From Petrimonas sulfuriphila (GTDB lineage Bacteria > Bacteroidota > Bacteroidia > Bacteroidales > Dysgonomonadaceae), in assembly GCF_051201015.1 (NCBI RefSeq), contig NZ_JBPEHI010000016.1: a stretch of DNA of 64,000 bases; one strand, given 5' to 3'. The first letter of the stretch is position 1, and the number at the start of each line of letters is the position of its first letter. A model generated the notes under the pieces. It ran no database searches. It was not told the origin of the DNA and saw only the letters and a list, made by a program, of their open reading frames with translations. Positions 52,289 through 60,738 of the stretch are shown here, in pieces. The translations under genes and the position numbers were made by a program.

Positions 52289-53044
52289 ATGCTTAAAAAA
52301 AGAATTATTCCCTGCCTCGATATCAAGGATGGCCGGACGGTGAAAGGCATTAACTTTGTGGGGCTTCGCGATGCCGGCGACGCTGTGGAACTGGCCAAAC
52401 GTTACGTCCAGGAAGGTGCGGATGAACTGGTGTTTCTCGATATTACCGCCACCGTTGAGAAACGGAAGAACCTGACCGGACTGGTCGAAAAGATTGCCCG
52501 TGAAATCAACATCCCGTTCACCGTGGGCGGTGGCATAAATTCGGTGGAAGATGCGCAGGCAATAATCAAAGCGGGAGCCGACAAGGTGAGCATTAACACT
52601 GCGGCTGTAGATCATCCGGAGATTGTTTCGGAAATTGCTGCAAAATTTGGCAGCCAGTGTGTTGTACTGGCGATTGACACCAAGCTTGATGACGGTGAAT
52701 GGAAGGTTTATATTCACGGAGGCAGGACTCCTACTCCACTCAATGCCGTTGACTGGGCACTGGAGGGCGAACGGCGCGGTGCAGGGGAAATTCTGCTTAC
52801 ATCCATGAACAACGACGGTACCAAAAACGGTTTCGCACTCGATATCACCGCCGCGGTTTCCTCAGCCGTCAATATTCCTGTTGTCGCCTCTGGTGGCGCG
52901 GGAACAATGCAACATTTTGCTGATGTCTTCCAACAGACAAGGGCAAGTGCGGCATTGGCGGCAAGCATTTTCCATTTCGGTGAAATACCGATACCCCGGT
53001 TGAAACAGTTTTTAAAACAACAAAACATTGAAGTGAGGATTTAA
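52289..53044 (+). CDS. hisF: Imidazole glycerol phosphate synthase cyclase subunit HisF
   Basis: 251 residues. TIM barrel with catalytic Asp in IIPCLDIKDGRTVKGINF and the second Asp in LLTSMNNDGTKNGFALDI. FTVGGGINSVEDA and VASGGAGTMQHF bind phosphate. It pairs with HisH to make IGP and AICAR. The gap from hisA is 32 bp. Confidence 0.96.
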   Translation: MLKKRIIPCLDIKDGRTVKGINFVGLRDAGDAVELAKRYVQEGADELVFLDITATVEKRKNLTGLVEKIAREINIPFTVGGGINSVEDAQAIIKAGADKVSINTAAVDHPEIVSEIAAKFGSQCVVLAIDTKLDDGEWKVYIHGGRTPTPLNAVDWALEGERRGAGEILLTSMNNDGTKNGFALDITAAVSSAVNIPVVASGGAGTMQHFADVFQQTRASAALAASIFHFGEIPIPRLKQFLKQQNIEVRI

Positions 53045-53058
53045 AAAGTAAAAAAATT

Positions 53059-53646
53059 ATGACCATCAATTTCAAAAAATCCGGAGGATTGGTTCCGGTA
53101 ATCATCCAGAACACCCATACGTTACAAGTGCTGATGCTTGGCTACATGAATGAAGAAGCCCTCGAAAAAACCAAAGCGGAAGGCCGGGTTACTTTTTTTA
53201 GCCGCAGTCAGAACCGGTTATGGACAAAAGGAGAAACTTCCGGAAATTATCTTATCGTGAACGAAATCCAGGAAGATTGTGATAACGACACGTTGCTGAT
53301 CAAAGCCCTTCCTCAGGGACCCACCTGCCATACCGGGGCCACAACCTGTTTTTCCGAAGAAACTCCGAAAGGTTTTATCTATGAGCTGGAAAAAGTGATC
53401 GAACAACGGATAGAAGCTAAAACCGAAGGATCCTACACGAGCAGGCTTTTCAACAGCGGAGTAAATAAAGTGGCGCAAAAAGTAGGTGAAGAAGCCGTTG
53501 AGCTCGTTATCGAAGCTAAGGATAACAACATCGACCTGTTTAAAAACGAAGCGGCTGACCTGCTCTATCACTTCCTGATCCTGTTGAAGACAAAAGCGTT
53601 GAAACTGGAAGACATCGAAGGGGTGTTAAAAGGAAGGCACAAGTAG
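53059..53646 (+). CDS. hisI: Bifunctional HisIE: PRA-CH cyclohydrolase and PRA-PH pyrophosphatase
   Basis: 195 residues, two fused domains. The N-terminal cyclohydrolase has MLGYMNEEALEKT, FFSRSQNRLWTKGETSGNYL and the zinc residues of QEDCDNDTLL and GPTCHTG. The C-terminal PRA-PH domain (about 105-195) has NSGVNKVAQKVGEEAVELVI and AADLLYHFLILL. It performs steps two and three of the pathway. Last gene of the operon. Confidence 0.95.
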   Translation: MTINFKKSGGLVPVIIQNTHTLQVLMLGYMNEEALEKTKAEGRVTFFSRSQNRLWTKGETSGNYLIVNEIQEDCDNDTLLIKALPQGPTCHTGATTCFSEETPKGFIYELEKVIEQRIEAKTEGSYTSRLFNSGVNKVAQKVGEEAVELVIEAKDNNIDLFKNEAADLLYHFLILLKTKALKLEDIEGVLKGRHK

Positions 53647-53673
53647 GAGAGCTTTTCGGATAGTGGCAAAAAA

Positions 53674-53698
53674 AATCACGTATGTAAAATACGTGATT
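53674..53698 (-). terminator. Terminator of tRNA-His, perfect 10 bp hairpin
   Basis: AATCACGTAT and ATACGTGATT pair perfectly around a 5 nt loop. On the minus strand the stem runs straight into TTTTTT, so it ends the tRNA-His transcript. In the plus direction no U-tract follows, so it is at best a weak stop for the his operon, whose last stop codon lies 28 bp away. Confidence 0.75.
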
Positions 53699-53745
53699 AC
53701 CTAAAACAAATCTAAGAGAGAAAACACCTATTACCAGTGTATTCG

Positions 53746-53820
53746 GGTGGAAAACGGGATTCGAACCCGCGACCTACGGAACCACAATCCGTCGCTCTAA
53801 CCAACTGAGCTATAACCACC
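53746..53820 (-). tRNA. tRNA-His (anticodon GUG)
   Basis: 75 nt from G-1 to C73 on the minus strand. D-arm GCTC...GAGC, anticodon arm ACGGA-TTGTGGT-TCCGT with anticodon GTG, and T-arm with TTCGAAT loop are all present. The extra 5' G facing C73 is the histidine identity element. CCA is not encoded. The acceptor stem shows two U-U oppositions at 5-68 and 6-67, internal to four outer pairs. Confidence 0.93.
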
Positions 53821-53837
53821 GTGTCGTAAAGTGGGTG

Positions 53838-53869
53838 CAAAGATAAATAATTTTCTTCATAATCCCCAA
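53838..53869 (-). promoter_or_regulatory. Promoter of tRNA-His
   Basis: On the minus strand TTG at 53869-53867, a 21 nt spacer and TATCTTTG at 53845-53838, 17 nt ahead of the tRNA 5' end. A full consensus match. Confidence 0.7.
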
Positions 53870-53927
53870 TAAATTTCCAAAAAATCAAAAAAATGCACTT
53901 ATTCCTGTTTTTCTTGTTTAAAAATTG

Positions 53928-53935
53928 TATTTTTG
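53928..53935 (+). promoter_or_regulatory. -7 promoter box of the bifunctional nuclease gene
   Basis: TATTTTTG, 28 nt before the GTG start at 53964. No TTG at the ideal distance. Confidence 0.45.
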
Positions 53936-53963
53936 AAGTTATAACCGATTAACAGCAATAATT

Positions 53964-54566
53964 GTGACGAATAAAGTTAAACTCTCCATATTGGGTATAT
54001 CGTTCAGCCAGGTGCAAGCCGGAGCGTATGCGCTTATATTTGCTGAAGAGAACGGCATACGCCGGCTGCCGATTGTGATTGGTACGCCTGAAGCGCAATC
54101 CATTGCCCTGGTAATGGAAAACATGACCCCTCCCCGCCCCCTGGCACATGATCTGATATACAACATTTTCGAATCCTTAAGTATCGAGTTGCTGGAAGTT
54201 TTTATTTATAAATTTGAGGACGGTGCTTTTTTTGCCGAGCTGCTTTTGCGTCAAGACAATCGGGAGTTTCGTATCGATTCCCGGACATCGGATGCCGTTG
54301 CCATCGCATTGAGGACACATTCACCCATTTTCACCACGGAAACCATCATGCAGAATATGGCCATTGTGTTTGATGAAAAAGAGGTGCTTTCCACAGAGTT
54401 TCAGAACAAGGACATGGAAGTGGAGGAGATCGTGGAGAATATGGAGGAGGTAAAAATCGACGCGTTGAAAAAACGGCTGGAAGAAGCCATAAAAGACGAA
54501 GATTACGAGTTGGCGACTAAGCTTCGCGATGAGATAAACCGCCGGCAGGGTGCAGAAAATGGCTGA
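53964..54566 (+). CDS. Bifunctional-nuclease-family (DUF151) protein with UvrB/UvrC motif
   Basis: 200 residues from a GTG at 53964. The N-terminal 140 residues match the DUF151/BFN domain: LPIVIGTPEAQSIALVMENM, the RPLAHDLIYNIF segment and SRTSDAVAIALRTHSPIF. The C-terminus has a UVR motif, LKKRLEEAIKDEDYELATKL, used by UvrB/UvrC and ClpC-type adaptors for protein contacts. Bifunctional nucleases degrade RNA and DNA in plants; bacterial roles are unclear. It overlaps the next gene by 8 bp. Confidence 0.85.
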   Translation: MTNKVKLSILGISFSQVQAGAYALIFAEENGIRRLPIVIGTPEAQSIALVMENMTPPRPLAHDLIYNIFESLSIELLEVFIYKFEDGAFFAELLLRQDNREFRIDSRTSDAVAIALRTHSPIFTTETIMQNMAIVFDEKEVLSTEFQNKDMEVEEIVENMEEVKIDALKKRLEEAIKDEDYELATKLRDEINRRQGAENG

Positions 54567-55266
54567 TACGGTTTTTTATTCGCCCGGTATCCGGCACTTG
54601 CAGCAGTTGCCCGAACAAGAATCGCTACATTGCGTAAAAGTGCTTCGAATGAAGGAAGGGGATAAATTGACCGTTACCGACGGTAAAGGCTTCTTTTACC
54701 CGTGTACGCTGATTCAGGCACATCCCAAGCATTGCGTGGTTAGCATGGACGCGGAAGTTGCTCAACCCAAAACGTGGAATTTCAGCCTTCATATAGCTTT
54801 TGCGCCTACCAAAAACATCGACAGGATGGAATGGTTCGCCGAGAAAGCCACCGAATCGGGAATAGACCGGTTTACACCGTTGCTTTGCCGCTTTTCGGAA
54901 AGGAAAGAGTTGAAAACCGAAAGGTTGGAAAAAATAGTCGTTTCGGCAATGAAGCAGTCGCAACAAGCCGTAATGCCAGTTATTGACGAGATGAATCCCT
55001 TTGACTTGTTTGTTGAGAACCCGTTTACGGGCAGAAAGTTTATCGCGCACTGCCACCCTACCCCTAAAACAGCGTTGGCCAAAACCTACCAAAAGGGAGA
55101 AGATGCCTTGATTCTTATCGGTCCCGAAGGAGATTTCAGTGAAGAAGAAATTCAAAAAGCCGTCAGTCTCGGCTTTGAACCGGTGAGTCTGGGCGAAAAC
55201 CGCTTGAGAACGGAAACCGCCTGTCTAGTGGCTTGCCATACCCTTCACGTGTTGAATTTAACGTAA
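54559..55266 (+). CDS. rsmE: 16S rRNA m3U1498 methyltransferase RsmE
   Basis: 235 residues from the ATG at 54559 (MADTVFY); an in-frame GTG 9 bp upstream is possible. SPOUT/trefoil-knot methyltransferase: LHCVKVLRMKEGDKLTVTDG is the PUA-like N-terminal part, and ILIGPEGDFSEEEI with SLGENRLRTETACLVA forms the AdoMet-binding knot. It methylates U1498 in 16S rRNA. Starts within the preceding gene and ends 5 bp before the chromate transporter. Confidence 0.93.
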   Translation: MADTVFYSPGIRHLQQLPEQESLHCVKVLRMKEGDKLTVTDGKGFFYPCTLIQAHPKHCVVSMDAEVAQPKTWNFSLHIAFAPTKNIDRMEWFAEKATESGIDRFTPLLCRFSERKELKTERLEKIVVSAMKQSQQAVMPVIDEMNPFDLFVENPFTGRKFIAHCHPTPKTALAKTYQKGEDALILIGPEGDFSEEEIQKAVSLGFEPVSLGENRLRTETACLVACHTLHVLNLT

Positions 55267-55271
55267 AAACG

Positions 55272-56408
55272 ATGAAAGAAACGCCCAAACCGATACTGAA
55301 AGAACTCGCGGCACTTTTTCTTAAGCTGGGCATTATCGGTTTTGGCGGACCGGCTGCGCATATTGCCATGATGCAGCAGGAAGTGGTCGAAAAAAGGAAG
55401 TGGCTCACGGAGCAGGAGTTTCTCGACCTTCTGGGTGCCACCAACCTGATTCCCGGCCCCAACAGTACTGAGATGGCCATCCATATCGGACAGGAAAAAG
55501 GAGGCTGGAGAGGGTTGATCATTGCCGGAGCCTGCTTCATTTTTCCCGCGGTGTTGATTGTCGGCTTTCTGGCATGGCTGTATAAGGATTACGGCCAGTT
55601 ACCACAGGTACAGCCATTTATATACGGAATCAAACCCGCCATCATCGCCGTTATCCTTGGAGCCGTATTCCCGTTGGCAAAAAAGTCGATAAAATCGGTG
55701 GAACTGGCTATTCTAGGCATCCTAGTACTAGTTTTATCTCTGCTGAATATCAATGAAATATACCTGATGTTTGGTGCAGGATTGCTAGCGATGCTGCTTG
55801 CCCGAATCCGGAACCGGCAGAAAATAAAATTCAACGGAATCGTTCCCCTGGCATTGTTGCCACCAACAGTCCCAGTCCTGTTGTCGGTTTCCAATGTCAA
55901 CCTGTTTTTGATTTTCCTGAAAATCGGAGCTATTTTGTACGGTAGCGGTTACGTGCTGTTCGCTTTTTTGGATACAGAACTGGTGACAACCGGGTTCATG
56001 TCGCGTCAACAACTTATCGATGCCATTGCCGTAGGCCAGTTTACTCCCGGCCCCGTTTTTACGTCGGTTACCTTTATCGGTTACCAGATCAACGGTTTTT
56101 GGGGAGCCGTAGTCTCTACTGTCGGCATCTTTTTACCCTCTTTTGTGTTCGTTGCGTTGTTGAATCCTGTTGTAAAGAAAATGCGAAAATCAACGCTTTT
56201 CTCCCTGTTTCTAGATGCCGTGAACGTTGCTTCGGTTGCCATTATCGCGGCCATTTGTTTAATAATGGGGAAAGAGACCATAACAGACGTGCGAACGGTT
56301 GTTATCGCAGTATTAAGTATGGCTGTGGTCTTTCGTTACCGAAAAGTCAATAGTGCATTTATTGTGATCGGAGGCTGTTTGGCAGGATACCTGTTGTCGC
56401 TGATTTGA
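55272..56408 (+). CDS. Chromate transporter family (CHR) protein
   Basis: 378 residues from the ATG at 55272. Long-chain CHR with two homologous halves: FLKLGIIGFGGPAAHIAMMQ, EEFLDLLGATNLIPGPNSTE-type motif in half one (seen as EQEFLDLLGATNLIPGPNS), and IGAILYGSGYVLFAFLDTEL plus AIAVGQFTPGPVFTSVTFIG in half two. Ten to twelve helices. Exports chromate in characterised cases; the natural substrate here may be another oxyanion. Confidence 0.9.
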   Translation: MKETPKPILKELAALFLKLGIIGFGGPAAHIAMMQQEVVEKRKWLTEQEFLDLLGATNLIPGPNSTEMAIHIGQEKGGWRGLIIAGACFIFPAVLIVGFLAWLYKDYGQLPQVQPFIYGIKPAIIAVILGAVFPLAKKSIKSVELAILGILVLVLSLLNINEIYLMFGAGLLAMLLARIRNRQKIKFNGIVPLALLPPTVPVLLSVSNVNLFLIFLKIGAILYGSGYVLFAFLDTELVTTGFMSRQQLIDAIAVGQFTPGPVFTSVTFIGYQINGFWGAVVSTVGIFLPSFVFVALLNPVVKKMRKSTLFSLFLDAVNVASVAIIAAICLIMGKETITDVRTVVIAVLSMAVVFRYRKVNSAFIVIGGCLAGYLLSLI

Positions 56409-56416
56409 TTTTTTAC

Positions 56417-56424
56417 TAATTTTG
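56417..56424 (+). promoter_or_regulatory. -7 promoter box of the M81 gene
   Basis: TAATTTTG, 34 nt before the ATG at 56459, immediately after the chromate transporter gene. Confidence 0.45.
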
Positions 56425-56458
56425 ATGCTTTAAACCCAACCGAAAAAATTACAAACAG

Positions 56459-58024
56459 ATGAAAAAACTTTTTTCTACTTCCCTCCTTTTGGCCATACTG
56501 ATTTCAGCCGTGGGATGTCAAAACCATAAAAAGAAGCTTCCGAGAATAGCTATTGCCGGGCTTGCCATTGAGTCGAGCACGTTTTCACCCGCCGTTTCCC
56601 ACGAAGATGCGTTCCGGGCAAGGTATGGCGACAGTGTTTTCAGTTATTACCCGTTCTTTGCTGCTGATTCGGGCATTGTCGACCGGGCCGTTTGGCTGCC
56701 GACCTTGCGCGGACATGCCATGCCGGGTGGCATTGTAAGCCGTGAAGCCTACGAATCGCTGGTGTCAAAAACACTGGACAGCTTAAAAGCAAAACTGCCC
56801 CTGGATGCCCTCTTTTTTGATGTTCACGGTGCTATGAGCGTTCAAGGGTTGGATGATCCCGAGGGCGATTTCCTGGTCCGCATACGCGAACTGGTGGGCA
56901 CGGATGTGTTGATTTCCACCTCGATGGACCTGCACGGAAGCGTTTCGCCGCGTTTGGCACAGAATACCGACTTAATTACCTGCTACCGCCTGGCACCACA
57001 CGAAGATGCCATTGAGTCGAAAAAAAGGGCGGTTACCAACCTTCTCGATCGCCTCGAAAACGGCAAGGGAAAGCCTGCGTATAAAGCGTGGATTCCCGTT
57101 CCCATCCTGCTCCCCGGGGAAAAGACCAGCACCCGCATCGAGCCGGGGAAAAGCCTGTATGCACAGATTCCGGAGGTTATTGAAAAAGACAAGGTGATTG
57201 ACGCATCCATCTGGATGTCCTACCCTTGGGCCGATGAACCTAGAAATCACGGTGTGGTGGTTGCTTACGGAGATGACAAGGAGGCTGTTGGCAAAGCAGC
57301 CGAAAAACTGGCCGCCCATTTCTGGAACGTGAGAAAAGAGTTCGATTTTGTGGCTCCTACCGTTTATTTGGATGAGGCTTTGGAAAAAGCGCTGGCAAGC
57401 GATAAAAAACCGTTTATCATCAGCGATATGGGTGATAACCCCACGGCAGGAGGAGCAGGAGATGTTACCTGGACACTGCAGGAGATACTGAAAAGGCCGG
57501 AATTGAAGTCGCCGCGGGCAAAGTCGTTGATTTACGCCTCCATTCCCGGTGAAGAGTTTGTGAAGAAAGCCAAGGAGATTGGTGTTGGCGGAAAAATTGA
57601 TGCGACAGCCGGAGCGGCCGTAGATAACCGGTTCGCACCGCCGGTAAGGATCACCGGAACCATTACGGCCATCCACGAAGGGCATCCCAATGCCAAAACC
57701 GAAGTGGTGGTAAGAAACGGCAACACCTCTGTGATAGTCACTGAAAGACGCATGGCCTACCATTACGAAAAGGACTTCACCAAACTGGGGTTAAATCCGC
57801 GTGAAACAGATATCCTGGTGGTTAAAATCGGCTACCTCGTGCCTGAGTTGTACGACATGCGTGCCGATTGGTTAATGGCATTAACACCCGGCGGGGTTGA
57901 TCAGGACCTTCTCCGACTGGATTACAAGCGGATCAACCGCCCCATTTATCCACTCGATCCCGATATGGCCGATCCCGATCTCAACGCAACATTTATCCCG
58001 TTATCGGATGAGATAAAAAGATGA
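56459..58024 (+). CDS. M81 family metallopeptidase (MlrC-like) lipoprotein
   Basis: 521 residues. The lipobox ISAVGC gives a lipidated Cys at 20. The MlrC N-terminal domain has IAGLAIESSTFSP, ALFFDVHGAMSVQGLDDPEG, SMDLHGSVSPRLAQNTDLIT and YRLAPHEDAIESKKRA, with the conserved Asp/His zinc ligands. The MlrC C-terminal domain carries SDMGDNPTAGGAGDVTWTL. MlrC hydrolyses linearised microcystin peptides; the family's general role is hydrolysis of small secondary peptides. Translation is coupled to nth (ATGA overlap). Confidence 0.88.
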   Translation: MKKLFSTSLLLAILISAVGCQNHKKKLPRIAIAGLAIESSTFSPAVSHEDAFRARYGDSVFSYYPFFAADSGIVDRAVWLPTLRGHAMPGGIVSREAYESLVSKTLDSLKAKLPLDALFFDVHGAMSVQGLDDPEGDFLVRIRELVGTDVLISTSMDLHGSVSPRLAQNTDLITCYRLAPHEDAIESKKRAVTNLLDRLENGKGKPAYKAWIPVPILLPGEKTSTRIEPGKSLYAQIPEVIEKDKVIDASIWMSYPWADEPRNHGVVVAYGDDKEAVGKAAEKLAAHFWNVRKEFDFVAPTVYLDEALEKALASDKKPFIISDMGDNPTAGGAGDVTWTLQEILKRPELKSPRAKSLIYASIPGEEFVKKAKEIGVGGKIDATAGAAVDNRFAPPVRITGTITAIHEGHPNAKTEVVVRNGNTSVIVTERRMAYHYEKDFTKLGLNPRETDILVVKIGYLVPELYDMRADWLMALTPGGVDQDLLRLDYKRINRPIYPLDPDMADPDLNATFIPLSDEIKR

Positions 58025-58695
58025 TTAGAATGACAAAGAAACAACGCTTCGCTTATGTGATGGACTGGTTCCTGGAAAATGCCGAATCTTCCGAAACCGA
58101 GCTTCATTACGCCAACAACTATCAACTGCTTGTTGCCGTCATCCTGTCGGCACAATGCACCGATAAACGGGTAAACCTGATTTCCCCGCATGTTTTTGAG
58201 GCGTTTCCAACCCCCGAAGTCATGGCAGCATCGTCACCCGACGAAGTTTTCGAATACATAAAATCGTGCTCTTACCCCAACAACAAGGCCAAAAATCTGG
58301 TGGGAATGGCAAGAAAACTTGTCTCCGATTTCAACGGGGAAGTCCCGTCAACCATTGACGATTTGCTGACCATTCCCGGTGTGGGCAGAAAAACAGCTAA
58401 CGTGATGTTGTCCGTCGCTTTCGATCTTCCTGCCATGGCAGTGGATACTCACGTTTTCCGGGTTTCTAACCGGATCGGGTTGACGGACAACTCGAGATCA
58501 CCACTCGAGACCGAACGGGAACTGGTCAAATATATCCCAGAGAAATTGTTGACCCGGGCCCATCACTGGCTGATTCTTCACGGTAGGTACATCTGCATCG
58601 CACGAAAACCCAAGTGCGGTATTTGCGGGCTGAGGGATTGGTGTAAATACTATCAGCGTGAAGTTGTTGTGGGATTGCCTCAAAAATCGGAATAA
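58021..58695 (+). CDS. nth: Endonuclease III
   Basis: 224 residues. HhH motif LLTIPGVGRKTANVMLSVAF with the catalytic Lys, catalytic Asp in AVDTHVFRVSNR, and the 4Fe-4S loop CIARKPKCGICGLRDWCKYY. It removes oxidised pyrimidines and nicks the abasic site. The last 16 bp overlap the convergent NIPSNAP gene. Confidence 0.95.
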   Translation: MIRMTKKQRFAYVMDWFLENAESSETELHYANNYQLLVAVILSAQCTDKRVNLISPHVFEAFPTPEVMAASSPDEVFEYIKSCSYPNNKAKNLVGMARKLVSDFNGEVPSTIDDLLTIPGVGRKTANVMLSVAFDLPAMAVDTHVFRVSNRIGLTDNSRSPLETERELVKYIPEKLLTRAHHWLILHGRYICIARKPKCGICGLRDWCKYYQREVVVGLPQKSE

Positions 58696-59468
58696 TCTGC
58701 CGGACGCAGAAAGGTGATATCGCTGTGGGAAACGTTGTTTTGATATTCAGGCAAGGAAGACATCCGTTTCCAGGCAGGGTCTACACGAAAGGCATCCCAG
58801 TGTGCATCCCTGTCTTCTTTATTTTCAAACGTTGTCATATACATCAGGTTGGGCATTTTTCCCCCTGCGACCACCTCGCTGTAGAATACAGGGTTGAAAT
58901 TAAGGCGGGTAAATATCTCCATTTCCCCGCCTTCGTTAAACATGTGCACTTTATTCCGGAAAATTTTCTCACTGGCGCTCTCGTAACTGCGTAACTCATA
59001 TACCCGTTGTTTTTTTGCTGATTTTAGGTTTGGAAGCTTCATTGCGGGTGCCAGGGGAAAAGCTTTTAGAAGTATAGTTTCCATCCGGTTGTAGGCCGGA
59101 TTATTGTGAAGAACATCTGCGTACTCTTTATTGTTCGCATTAAACTTATTGTTCCTCATTAAACGGGTGTTAATTTCATCCACCGCATTCAACGATTTTA
59201 ACGGAACAAAAAGATAGAGCGTTTTGTTTGCGGAGGTATCGTTTGCTATAGCTTTAAATACGCCGACGGATTTAATTTCCATTTTGTGCAAGGCAGGTAT
59301 CAATGCTCCCTGCAGGTAATTATCGATAATTTTCTCCTGATCGATCGTATTGTAGTGATAAACCGTCAGCTGATAGAATTCACGAGGTTGTCCTTTCGAC
59401 TGTGACCGGATAAATTGGGGAACGATAAAAAGAATGACAAATAGCGGAAGCAAAAGTTTTGTTTTCAT
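58680..59468 (-). CDS. Secreted NIPSNAP-family protein
   Basis: 262 residues, signal peptide ending FIRSQ. Two NIPSNAP (dimeric alpha-beta-barrel) repeats, the second clear: QRVYELRSYESASEKIFRNK, MFNEGGEMEIFTRLNFNPVF and YMTTFENKEDRDAHWDAFRV. The family function is undefined. It lies behind galM with a gap of 30 bp, so it probably belongs to the same unit. 16 bp at the 3' end overlap nth. Confidence 0.82.
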   Translation of the reverse strand: MKTKLLLPLFVILFIVPQFIRSQSKGQPREFYQLTVYHYNTIDQEKIIDNYLQGALIPALHKMEIKSVGVFKAIANDTSANKTLYLFVPLKSLNAVDEINTRLMRNNKFNANNKEYADVLHNNPAYNRMETILLKAFPLAPAMKLPNLKSAKKQRVYELRSYESASEKIFRNKVHMFNEGGEMEIFTRLNFNPVFYSEVVAGGKMPNLMYMTTFENKEDRDAHWDAFRVDPAWKRMSSLPEYQNNVSHSDITFLRPADYSDF

Positions 59469-59498
59469 TGGATGGGGCTGGATTATAGAATGTTTGTG

Positions 59499-60656
59499 TC
59501 ACAGGTTCACCGAGAACTTATAGATACAGCGGCTGGTGTATTTTTCCCCGGGTTTCAGGTAGGAGGATGGCCAATCGGGCTTGTTGGGTGAATCGGGATA
59601 TTTTTGCGATTCCAAGCATATGGCACTGCGTTTGTTGTAAACGATTCCTTTCTTTCCGGTCATTGTGCCATCGAGAAAGTTTCCCGTGTAAACCTGCAAT
59701 CCGGGCTCTGATGTATATACGTCCAGTTGAATTCCGGTAACCGGAGATACCACCGTGGCCGCAACTTGGGTGACATCACCTTTTGCGTTCAGCACCCAGT
59801 TGTGGTCATAGCCTTTGCCGTTTTTCAATTGAACGAAAGTGGTATCCTCAATACGCTGTCCGATGGGTGTGGCAACCGTAAAATCCATGGGCGTGTCTTT
59901 CACCGGATCAATTTTTCCGGTGGTCATAAATGTATCGTCAACCGGAGTATATCCATCGGCATAAATAGTCAGAAGATGATCCAGTACCGTGTTGTTGGGG
60001 TCTCCGCTCAAGTTGAAGTAGGAATGGTTCGTCAAATTCACAACGGTTTCCTTGTCGGTATCTGCCTCGTATTGAATGTCGACAGCATTATCGTTTGTCA
60101 GGTTCATGGTGACTTTTACGTTCAGGTTTCCGGGAAATCCGGCTTCACCGTCTTTTGAAAGATAAGTTAGTACAACTGTCTGGCTGTCGGGTTGTATTGC
60201 CCTAAAAACTTTTGTGTCGTAACCTTCAGGACCACCGTGCAATGTGTGGCCGTAATTGTTTTGCGGAAGCTGGTATTCTACACCGGCAACCTTTATTTTC
60301 CCGTTAGCAATGCGGTTCCCGTAGCGTCCGATGGTTGCTCCCAAATTGTTGGAAACGCTTGTATAGCCCTGAATAGAGTCGAATCCGAGGACAACATCCT
60401 GCAGGGTTCCGGTCTTATCCGGGACCATTACCGATACAATACGCCCTCCGTAATTCGTCACGGTAACTTCCATCCCGTTGGTATTTTTCAACACAAACAA
60501 ATCGGTGGAATCACCGTTTACTGACGACTGAAAATGGCTTCTTTTCAACCCCGATAACGTTGAAGGTTCCCCCGGGGCTTCTTTTGGATTGGATGTGCAA
60601 GAAATCATCGCGGCAACTGCCATAATCCATGCTGTTAAATACTTTAGTTTCATCAT
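59499..60656 (-). CDS. galM: Aldose 1-epimerase (mutarotase) lipoprotein
   Basis: 385 residues from the ATG at 60656 (a second ATG follows at once). The lipobox AAMISC gives a lipidated Cys, so it is exported. Galactose mutarotase-like: GATIGRYGNRIANGKIKV, HTLHGGPEGYDTKVF with catalytic His, LTNHSYFNLSGDP, and near the C-terminus AICLESQKYPDSPNKPDWPS with the catalytic Glu. It interconverts alpha and beta anomers of sugars released outside the cell. Confidence 0.93.
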   Translation of the reverse strand: MMKLKYLTAWIMAVAAMISCTSNPKEAPGEPSTLSGLKRSHFQSSVNGDSTDLFVLKNTNGMEVTVTNYGGRIVSVMVPDKTGTLQDVVLGFDSIQGYTSVSNNLGATIGRYGNRIANGKIKVAGVEYQLPQNNYGHTLHGGPEGYDTKVFRAIQPDSQTVVLTYLSKDGEAGFPGNLNVKVTMNLTNDNAVDIQYEADTDKETVVNLTNHSYFNLSGDPNNTVLDHLLTIYADGYTPVDDTFMTTGKIDPVKDTPMDFTVATPIGQRIEDTTFVQLKNGKGYDHNWVLNAKGDVTQVAATVVSPVTGIQLDVYTSEPGLQVYTGNFLDGTMTGKKGIVYNKRSAICLESQKYPDSPNKPDWPSSYLKPGEKYTSRCIYKFSVNL

Positions 60657-60706
60657 GTTGTTTTCTTTTTTATATAAAAATGAGTATCCGGTTCAATCGT
60701 GTAACA

Positions 60707-60714
60707 CAAATTTA
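60707..60714 (-). promoter_or_regulatory. -7 promoter box of galM
   Basis: TAAATTTG on the minus strand, about 50 nt before the ATG at 60656. It shows galM can be expressed apart from the upstream hydrolase genes. Confidence 0.45.
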
Positions 60715-60738
60715 CATCATTTTCACCTACAAACTGTT

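Noticed and set aside
53674..53698. Hairpin read as the histidine operon terminator
   Set aside because: The U-tract follows only on the minus strand, so it belongs to tRNA-His; on the plus strand it is followed by ACCTAAAAC.
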